From Leptolyngbyaceae cyanobacterium SM1_3_5 (GTDB taxonomy: Bacteria; Cyanobacteriota; Cyanobacteriia; Elainellales; Elainellaceae): a stretch of 5,099 nt of DNA. Below the pieces are notes generated by a model, which saw only the letters and a program-made list of their open reading frames with translations, ran no database searches and was not told the origin of the DNA. Below, piece by piece: positions 1-5,099 of this stretch; position 1 is the first letter of the stretch, and each line of letters begins with the position of its first letter. The DNA is taken from NCBI GenBank assembly GCA_012031475.1, contig JAAUTJ010000416.1, positions 1-5,099 on the forward strand, written 5' to 3'. A program made the translations under genes and the position numbers.

Positions 1-1840
1 ACTTGACGGACGATGTGATTGAGGAGGCGATCGCCACCACGCTCGAAGTGGCCGAAAAAGTCGAACCCTACGAGATTTTAGGCGAACCCCGCATTCCTGA
101 CTATCCAGTTCCCCCAGGCTACACGGCTGAGAATTACTTAGAGCAAGTTACTTGGGAAGGATTGTTGAAACGGCACAAAGTGACGACACGCGATCAGATT
201 GACAAAACCTATTGCGATCGCCTCGATTATGAACTGAAAATGATGCAGCAGATGGGTTTTTCCACCTACTTTTTAGTCGTGTGGGACTACATCAAATATG
301 CTCGTGACAACAATATTCCCGTTGGTCCCGGTCGAGGTTCTGCTGCTGGATCTTTGGTTGCCTATGCGTTAGGAATTACCAACATCGATCCGGTTCATCA
401 CGGCTTGCTGTTCGAGCGATTCTTGAATCCCGAACGGAAATCAATGCCGGATATTGATACGGATTTTTGTATCGATCGCCGCGACGAAGTGATTCAGTAC
501 GTCACCGAAAAATACGGAACTGAGCGCGTTGCCCAAATCATTACCTACAACCGCATGACCTCCAAAGCGGTGCTGAAAGATGTGGCGCGAGTGCTGGATA
601 TTCCTTACGGGGAAGCCGATCGCATGGCGAAACTAATCCCGGTTGTGCGTGGTAAACCCACTAAGCTCAAAGTGATGATTTCTGATGAAACACCCGCCCC
701 GGAATTCAAAGAAAAATACGAGAAAGATGCGAAAGTTCGCCATTGGCTTGATATGGCAATTCGGATCGAAGGCACCAACAAAAGTGTCGGCGTTCATGCA
801 GCAGGCGTTGTCATTTCTGCACAGCCGCTCGATGAAATTGTGCCGCTTCAGCGCAATGCTGACGGCAACGTTTTTACACAATATTTCATGGAGGATATTG
901 AGGCATTAGGACTGCTGAAAATGGACTTCTTAGGGTTAAAAAACCTGACGATGATTCAAAAGGCGATCGATCTGATCGTAGAGCATCGTCAAGAATCGAT
1001 CGACCTCGACAACTTACCGCTCGACGACCCCAAAGCCTACAAACTGCTTGCCAAAGGTGAACTTGAAGGCATCTTTCAGCTTGAGTCATCCGGGATGCGG
1101 CAAATCGTTCGCGAACTCAAACCCGATGGCCTTGAAGACATTTCTTCCGTCCTCGCGCTCTATCGCCCTGGCCCACTGGATGCCGGACTAATTCCACGAT
1201 TCATCAACCGCAAACACGGACGCGAAAAAATTGAGTACGATCACCCAATTTTAGAGACGATTCTAAACGAAACTTACGGAATCATGGTCTACCAAGAGCA
1301 GATCATGAAGATCGCGCAGGACATGGGCGGCTATTCGCTGGGACAGGCCGATTTGCTGCGGCGGGCGATGGCAAAAAGAAGAAATCCGAGATGGAGAAAC
1401 ATCAGGAAATTTTCGTCGGTGGCGCATCTAAAAAAGGCGTGAAGCCGAAGGTTGCAACCGATCTATTTGAGCAGATGGTGAAGTTTGCCGAATATTGCCT
1501 CAGCTACGATACCGAGATTTTGACACTCGAATACGGTTCACTTCCGATTGGCAAAATTGTCAAAGACCGACTTCCCTGCACCGTCTATAGCGTTAACGAA
1601 AACGGCTTAATCTACGCTCAGGAAATTGCTCAGTGGCACGATCGCGGCCTCCAAGAAGTCTTTGAGTATCGCCTCGAAGATCACACCAAAATTCGCGCTA
1701 CGAAAGACCACAAATTCATGACAACAAAGGGCGAAATGGTGGCGATCGATCGCATTTATCAGCAAGGCTTAGAACTGAAGCGCGTCGAGGTTCGATCGAC
1801 CGTTACAACCGGAAGCACTCTGGGCACACTGCAAGGGTAA
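1..1840 (+). CDS. dnaE: DNA polymerase III alpha subunit, N-terminal split gene with N-intein (5' partial, one frameshift)
   Basis: This is the catalytic subunit of the replicative DNA polymerase, acting at the replication fork. The frame is open from the first bases, so TTG at 3 is an internal Leu codon; the PHP domain and true start (about 270-280 codons, judged from E. coli DnaE) lie upstream. Counting from codon 3, visible landmarks are GPGRGSAAGS (residues 108-117), the catalytic pair in MPDIDTDF (D152 and D154, matching E. coli D401 and D403), KMDFLGL (D308, matching D555), LYRPGPLDAG and YGIMVYQEQIM. The frame starting at 3 closes at 1442 with a nonsense tail after LLRRAMA. The homologous sequence continues in the frame one base earlier (KKKKSEMEKHQEIFVGG), so one base has been lost near 1371. 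The extein ends KFAEY and runs straight into the intein at Cys codon 1496. Identification is firm by recognition of family motifs; functionality as written is uncertain because of the frameshift. Confidence 0.95.
27..34. repeat. HIP1 octamer GCGATCGC (first of six)
   Basis: The cyanobacterial highly iterated palindrome GCGATCGC occurs at 27, 214, 2942, 3444, 3804 and 4604 (start positions). In random sequence of even composition one would be expected in about 65 kb. The copies lie within dnaE-N, gene A, the Uma2 gene and dnaE-C (two copies), so host and inserted genes share this signature. Confidence 0.9.
1368..1379 (+). other. Frameshift in dnaE-N (probable one-base deletion)
   Basis: The sequence reads ATGGCAAAAAGAAG, where the conserved DnaE motif MGKKK would need ATGGGCAAAAAGAAG. 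Restoring one G gives an uninterrupted extein leading into the intein. The likeliest reading is a base lost from a GGG run. Alternatively, tRNA-Lys on AAA at 1374-1376 could slip back one base onto AAA at 1373-1375, giving MAKKKKS with no change in length. No 7-base X XXY YYZ heptamer is present in the zero frame, which makes efficient programmed slippage less likely. Confidence 0.88.
1496..1840 (+). other. Split DnaE intein, N-terminal half (Int-N)
   Basis: Trans-splicing domain fused to the C-terminus of the dnaE-N extein. The splice junction is KFAEY|CLSYDTEILT. Cys1 is the nucleophile for the N-S acyl shift. The block B motif ATKDHKF puts T69 and H72 at the same numbers as in the Nostoc punctiforme DnaE intein. 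QWHDRG and EVFEYRLED also match the family. Cys28 is kept, while position 59 is Arg where the Nostoc protein has Cys. Similarity to known Int-N sequences fades after GLELKRVE (about residue 98). The last 16 residues, beginning VRSTVTTG, match nothing I recognise. The half is 114 residues, against about 102 in Nostoc and about 123 in Synechocystis, so the length is within the family's range. All splicing residues I can check are present. Confidence 0.96.
1833..1837 (+). promoter_or_regulatory. Possible ribosome binding site for gene A
   Basis: AAGGG lies five bases before the TTG at 1843 and overlaps the last codons of dnaE-N (stop 1838-1840). It supports TTG 1843 as the start and suggests translational coupling. 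The support is modest, because the same frame is open well upstream without any ATG, GTG or TTG. Confidence 0.35.
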
Positions 1841-1842
1841 TT

Positions 1843-3061
1843 TTGCCAGATGGAGTCAAAATCGTGGATGCAGTGACCGTAACCTTTACCGTTGCCAATT
1901 GGATTGCTGCTGGATTGGCAGATGGAACCTTCGAGCGTGTTGGTGGAGTGATTCGCGAGGTTGACACAAAGCGCGTTGTGGGCTGGTTAAGAGAAGCCGC
2001 CGGAAGTAACGGCATACCACTTCCGAATGGCGGTGCGCTGATTGAATCCTTGGTCAGTCCAATTACAAATGCAGCAAATCAGGTAACTTCAATCGCTAAC
2101 ACTGGAATTGGCGCTTTGCAGATTACTTCTGCTGCAAGTATTTTGAATCTAGGCGTTTCGGTGATTGGGTTTACGGTGATTTTGCAGCGGCTTGGCGAGC
2201 TAGAAGAACGCTTGCAAAAGTCTCAAGAACTGCTGAGCAAAATCGATCGCAAAATCGATTTGAGCTTCTTTGCAGAATTTCGAGCCGCGCTAGATTTGGC
2301 GATGAATGCTTTCACGATGAGCAAGCCGGAAAATCAGCAGAAGCAGCGCTCTCTCAGCAATCAATCGCTTTCTAAAAGCGGAGCATGTTTACTTGGGTTT
2401 GGTGCATCAAGAGCTAGAGCAAAAAAGCCAAATCATCGATGAATATTTGCTGATGTTGGCGTTAGCTTATATTGCTGAAGCACGCTGCTATCTCGAACTG
2501 GAAGAATTTGACATTGTGCCTCAACGTTTACAGGCAGGTGCGGAAAAGATTCGAGCTTGCCTGCAAACCTACGTCAATATGCTTTTGACTTCAAATCCTG
2601 CGGTTTATCTGCATCCCGATTTCAAGGGACAAATTGATCTCAAGCGGTTAACCAAAATCTTTCAATGGCTCGATCCCACAATCGATGAAAGCGCTGTTTT
2701 TGAGTCACAGCGCGATAATTTGTTCAGTCTGATGTCTGAACAGAATTCCAAAGGAGGCTACAGATGGGTGGAGTCTCTACCAGCAGCGATTGTCACTCGA
2801 AAAGAAGTAAAAGGCAGTATGTTTGGCAATCGAGAAGAAACTAAGCAAGAAGCAATGAGGCGGCTTCCGCAAGCGATCGAAATGATGGAATCGATGATCG
2901 AAACGCAGCAGCGATTTGAAGTCTATCAGGTCGAAGTGCAGGCGATCGCGCAGCTTGGTATCAGCTTTCATGAATGGCTCAAGCTTGAACCCGCAGAACC
3001 TCAGCCTGAAGGAGCAAACTTAATGTACATTCTTCCTTCCCAGCCTTTAGAATTTTCGTAA
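1843..3061 (+). CDS. Uncharacterised protein with hydrophobic segment and coiled coil (frame broken near 2321-2390)
   Basis: I do not recognise a named domain; it looks like a cyanobacterial hypothetical protein. Counted from TTG 1843, residues 1-50 are strand-rich and contain FTVANWIAAGLADGTFERVG. Residues 96-115 (SAASILNLGVSVIGFTVILQ) are hydrophobic and could cross a membrane or form a buried helix. Residues 116-140 (ELEERLQKSQELLSKIDRKI) form a likely coiled coil. The remainder is helical. The first frame ends at 2442 in an atypical tail, while protein-like sequence continues in the frame one base later (ALSAINRFLKAEHVYLGL) through ARCYLELEEFD and NPAVYLHPDFKGQIDL to TAA at 3059-3061. Between 2321 (after a TGA in the second frame) and about 2390 one extra base, or two missing ones, breaks the frame. 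Repaired length is about 405 residues. The TTG start is the first conventional one, but the upstream in-frame reading RKHSGHTARVI also looks protein-like, so the true N-terminus is uncertain. It starts two bases after dnaE-N and ends 20 bases before the Uma2 gene. Confidence 0.68.
2321..2390 (+). other. Frameshift in gene A (+1 or -2)
   Basis: Before this stretch the coding frame is the one of codon 1843; after it, the one of codon 2393. A TGA at 2318-2320 closes the second frame upstream, so the change must lie downstream of it. The first frame reads MSKPENQQKQRSLS, losing the protein's character, while the second reads ALSAINRFLKAEHV, which joins smoothly to the rest. The direction (one base extra or two lost) differs from the one-base losses in dnaE. 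The TTG at 2393 is therefore not a credible independent start. Confidence 0.7.
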
Positions 3062-3069
3062 TGCGAGTC

Positions 3070-3074
3070 GAGGA
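3070..3074 (+). promoter_or_regulatory. Ribosome binding site of the Uma2 gene
   Basis: GAGGA lies seven bases before ATG 3082. It decides the start in favour of 3082 (protein MNAIEIDLKP) over ATG 3061, which overlaps the preceding stop as TAATG and would add seven residues unlike the family N-terminus. Confidence 0.6.
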
Positions 3075-3081
3075 ATCAAGC

Positions 3082-3690
3082 ATGAACGCGATCGAAATTG
3101 ACCTCAAGCCTGTTGTGAATTTGACTGACGATCAGTATTTCGATTTGTGTCAGGCAAATTGCGATCTGAGAATCGAGCGGACTGCTCAAGGGAAACTGAT
3201 CATCATGCCACCGACAGGCGGAGAAACTGGAAATCGCAATGTTGAAATCTCCTATCAGCTACAGGCTTGGAGTCGGCAAAACAATCTCGGCCTTGCTTTT
3301 GATTCCTCTACCGAGTTTAAGCTACCAAACGGGGCAAACTATTCGCCGGATGCAAGCTGGGTGATTCGAGAAAAATGGAATGCTTTAACAACAGAGCAGA
3401 AACAAAAGTTTCCGCCGATCGCGCCCGATTTTGTGATTGAATTGCGATCGCAAAGCGCTCCCGGAACGGTATCGAAAACCGATTCAATGACACAATTGCG
3501 AAAAAAGATGCAGGAGTACATTGATAGCGGTGTGCGGTTGGGCTGGTTAATTGATCCAGAGAATCGAACTGTTGAGATTTATCGGATCAATCAATCTAAA
3601 CGAACGATTCAAGATGCAGAATCACTATCCGGTGAAGAAGTTCTACCAGAATTTGTATTAGACTTGAGGCCAGTTTTTGCCAGTATTTAA
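3082..3690 (+). CDS. Uma2 family endonuclease (PD-(D/E)XK-like fold)
   Basis: Uma2-family proteins (formerly DUF820) are very abundant in cyanobacteria, and their fold is that of restriction-type nucleases; for most members the substrate and role are unknown. The 202-residue length is normal for a complete member. Typical wording is seen in order: LTDDQYFDLCQ (14-24), LRIERTAQGKLIIMPPTGG (29-47), TGNRN (49-53), YSPDASWV (87-94), PPIAPDFVIELRS (111-123) and MQEYIDSGVRLGWLIDP (143-159). D90 and E120 are the probable metal-binding acids; the residue two after E120 is Arg, so the basic catalytic residue may instead be K141 or K142. ATG 3082 was chosen for its ribosome binding site and family-like N-terminus. 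The frame is intact and contains a HIP1 octamer, suggesting long residence in a cyanobacterial genome. It lies between the two intein-bearing dnaE halves; a link to intein mobility is only conjecture. Confidence 0.93.
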   Translation: MNAIEIDLKPVVNLTDDQYFDLCQANCDLRIERTAQGKLIIMPPTGGETGNRNVEISYQLQAWSRQNNLGLAFDSSTEFKLPNGANYSPDASWVIREKWNALTTEQKQKFPPIAPDFVIELRSQSAPGTVSKTDSMTQLRKKMQEYIDSGVRLGWLIDPENRTVEIYRINQSKRTIQDAESLSGEEVLPEFVLDLRPVFASI

Positions 3691-3698
3691 GTGTTGTG

Positions 3699-3703
3699 AG
3701 GAG
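3699..3703 (+). promoter_or_regulatory. Ribosome binding site of dnaE-C
   Basis: AGGAG lies ten bases before ATG 3714. It supports 3714 as the start rather than the in-frame GTG at 3696, which would place the binding site inside the coding sequence and add six residues that Int-C proteins lack. Confidence 0.6.
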
Positions 3704-3713
3704 CGATCGATCC

Positions 3714-3818
3714 ATGAAAATTATCAGCCGCCAGTCTTTGGGAATTCAATCTGTTTTTGATATTGGTGTGGCTCAAGACCACAATTTTTTGTTAGAAAAC
3801 GGTGCGATCGCTTCCAAC
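3714..3818 (+). other. Split DnaE intein, C-terminal half (Int-C)
   Basis: A 35-residue trans-splicing domain at the start of dnaE-C. It begins MKIISRQSLGIQSVFDIGV and contains the block F motif VFDIGVAQDHNF and the block G motif NGAIASN|CFN. The terminal Asn35 cyclises to release the intein, and Cys+1 (TGT 3819-3821) accepts the branched intermediate. Residues D16, D22 and H23 fit the Nostoc DnaE Int-C pattern. The length is one residue short of the usual 36 because the second residue (Ile in Nostoc) is absent. All residues needed for splicing are present, and the extein triplet CFN is the natural one. Confidence 0.97.
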
Positions 3819-5040
3819 TGTTTCAACAAATCACACTCGACCGCTTACGGATATGTCACCTATCAAACCGCATTTCTAAAAGCAAATTACCCCGTTGAAT
3901 ATATGGCGGCGTTGCTGACAGCCAACAGCGGCGATCAAGACAAGGTGCAAAAGTATATTGCCACCTGCATTAGCATGGGAATCAAGGTCGAGCCGCCGGA
4001 CGTGAATCGATCGGGCATTGATTTTACGCCGCTGCAAGACAGCATTTTGTTTGGATTGTCGGCAGTGAAAAACATTGGCTTGGGTGCGATCGAACACCTC
4101 CTGATCGCTCGTGAAGAAGGCTTGTTTCAATCACTTCCTGATTTGTGCAGTCGCGCCGATTCACGCACAATTAACCGCCGCGCCCTAGAAGCGTTGATTC
4201 AGTCTGGGGCGCTTGATAGCTTGAATCCGAATCGCAACCAACTGATGCAAGACCTCGATTTGGTTTTGGATTGGGCGCAATCACGAGCAAAAGATCGAGC
4301 GATCGGACAGGGCAATTTGTTTGATTTGATGAGTAGCGCAACAGAAGCGACAGCAAGCTTTGAAACTGCACCGAAAGCTTCACCTGTACCCGATTACCCG
4401 CCACAGGAAAAGCTGAGGCTGGAAAAAGAACTGCTGGGATTTTATATTTCTGATCATCCGCTGCGGACAATTCATGAAGCTGCAAAAATTCTCGCACCGA
4501 TTAACCTGAGCGACCTGGGAACTCAAGCTGATAATTCGATGCTGAGCGCGATCGTGATGGTGTCGAGCGTTAAACCTGTTACGACCAAAAAAGGCGAGCG
4601 AATGCGATCGCACAAATTGAAGACTTAACTGGGCACTGTGAAGCCGTTGTTTTCCAAAAGCCTTCGATCGAATTGGTGCAGTGGTTGAAACGGATGCGCG
4701 GCTGATGATTTGGGGAAAAGTCGATCGCCGGGACGATCGAGTCCAGCTCATCATTGAAGATGCAGAACCGATTGAAACGGTGCAAATGGTGTTAGTTGAA
4801 CTGGAGCCAAAGACGGCAAGTGACATTACGAAGCAGCATCAACTTCGTAACGTTTTACTGAACCAGCGTGGCGAAGGTGATAAGGCAAAAGTTCCAGTCG
4901 TTGCGGTAATTTCTGCAAAGGAACATCGGCAGTTTGTGCGGTTGGGCGCTCAATTTCGCGTGTTAGAACAACAGTCTGCTGTTAATGCTTTGCTTCAAGC
5001 TGGATTTCAAGCAAGAGCTACGGCACTGGCAGGCACTTAG
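3714..5040 (+). CDS. dnaE: DNA polymerase III alpha subunit, C-terminal split gene with C-intein (two frameshifts)
   Basis: This supplies the C-terminal part of the replicative polymerase alpha subunit after trans-splicing to the dnaE-N product. Residues 1-35 are Int-C. The extein begins at Cys36 with CFNKSHSTAYGYVTYQTA, continuing the polymerase fingers domain. VKNIGLGAIEHLL (118-130) belongs to the helix-hairpin-helix region. QGNLF (199-203, bases 4308-4322) aligns with the internal sliding-clamp-binding motif of E. coli DnaE (QADMF). LLGFYISDHPL (240-250) follows, then an OB-fold domain starting near LSAIVMVSSVKP. The frame as written stops at 4628 after GERMRSHKLKT. Restoring one base near 4604 and one near 4651 gives GERMAIAQIEDLTGHCEAVVF followed by the frame that runs to TAG 5038-5040. 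Repaired length is about 442 residues, close to the roughly 459 of Synechocystis DnaE-C. The gene starts 23 bases after the Uma2 stop and shows no promoter of its own. Confidence 0.95.
4602..4611 (+). other. Frameshift 1 in dnaE-C (probable one-base deletion beside a HIP1 octamer)
   Basis: The sequence reads ATGCGATCGCA where the conserved protein KKGERMAIAQ would need ATGGCGATCGCA. Losing one G from GG changes the reading to MRSHKLKT and a stop at 4628. The base after the loss is the first base of the HIP1 palindrome GCGATCGC (4604-4611). Confidence 0.85.
4649..4655 (+). other. Frameshift 2 in dnaE-C (probable one-base deletion in a T run)
   Basis: After the first repair the protein reads EAVVF and then derails. 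The sequence GTTTTCC should be GTTTTTCC, giving VVFPKAFDRIGAVVE, which joins the open frame seen from 4681 to 5040. One T has been lost from a run of five. Confidence 0.85.
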
Positions 5041-5070
5041 CATCAGTTTAATCGCAATTCGATCGCTGCC

Positions 5071-5079
5071 TGTTATGAT
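5071..5079 (+). promoter_or_regulatory. Possible extended -10 promoter for a downstream gene
   Basis: TGTTATGAT fits the extended -10 pattern TGnTATAAT with one mismatch. It lies 30 bases after the dnaE-C stop and points out of the window. No good -35 hexamer is visible at the usual spacing, as is common for extended -10 promoters. No hairpin terminator for dnaE-C is seen in 5041-5099. Confidence 0.35.
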
Positions 5080-5099
5080 TTGAAACAACGCCGATCGGA

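Noticed and set aside
3..5. TTG at 3 as a real start codon of dnaE
   Set aside because: The protein enters in the middle of the DnaE family sequence, the frame is simply open from the window edge, and the PHP domain is missing upstream.
1793..1799. CGATCGA at 1793-1799 and again at 3704-3710, near both edges of the insert, as a possible target-site duplication
   Set aside because: CGATCG is extremely common in this HIP1-rich genome and recurs many times in the window, so the match is not significant.
2393..3061. A separate gene starting at TTG 2393
   Set aside because: Protein-like sequence in the same frame continues upstream of that codon to 2321, so this is the second part of a frame-broken gene.
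3061..3081. ATG 3061 as start of the Uma2 gene (TAATG overlap)
   Set aside because: ATG 3082 has a better spaced GAGGA site and a family-like N-terminus.
3696..3713. GTG 3696 as start of dnaE-C
   Set aside because: It would put the AGGAG binding site inside the gene and add six residues before the standard Int-C start.
4380..4826. Long reverse-strand open frames, including 148 codons here and 108 codons at 4171-4497
   Set aside because: They lie antisense to well-recognised DnaE sequence, have low-quality protein wording, and are shadows of the real gene.
5076..5084. ATG at 5076 as the start of a downstream gene
   Set aside because: It is followed after one codon by TGA; the bases fit a -10 element better.
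5041..5099. Rho-independent terminator after dnaE-C
   Set aside because: No stem-loop followed by a T run is visible in these 59 bases.

Overview
The window comes from a cyanobacterium. Two things show this. First, it carries the split DnaE intein, which sits inside the catalytic subunit of DNA polymerase III and is characteristic of cyanobacteria. Second, the palindrome GCGATCGC (HIP1) occurs six times in about 5.1 kb. The wording of the DnaE protein and of the Uma2-family protein is also cyanobacterial. I cannot name the species; a filamentous or Leptolyngbya-like lineage is only a guess.

Layout, all on the + strand: (1) positions 1-1840 hold the 3' part of dnaE-N, meaning the palm/fingers region of the polymerase alpha subunit followed in frame by the N-terminal half of the intein, which starts at Cys codon 1496. 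The gene's own start lies before the window, and a one-base deletion breaks the frame near 1371. (2) Positions 1843-3061 hold an unrecognised gene of about 400 codons (called gene A here), with one hydrophobic segment and a coiled coil; its frame is broken near 2321-2390. (3) Positions 3082-3690 hold a Uma2-family (PD-(D/E)XK-like) nuclease gene. (4) Positions 3714-5040 hold dnaE-C: a 35-residue C-terminal intein half, then the rest of the polymerase, with two one-base deletions near 4604 and 4651. (5) The last 59 bases hold a possible extended -10 promoter for a gene outside the window.

The two DnaE precursors are expected to find each other through the intein halves and be joined by protein trans-splicing, giving one continuous alpha subunit with the junction ...AEY-CFNKSHS.... 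In the well-studied cyanobacteria the two half-genes lie far apart on the chromosome. Here they lie in the same direction only 1,873 bases apart, with two unrelated genes exactly where the intein is split. The gaps between genes are 2, 20 and 23 bases, so the four genes look like one transcription unit.

All three dnaE frame breaks look like loss of one base from a short run of identical bases, in otherwise well-conserved essential protein. Sequencing or assembly error is the simplest explanation, although a slippage signal or real decay cannot be excluded from this sequence alone.
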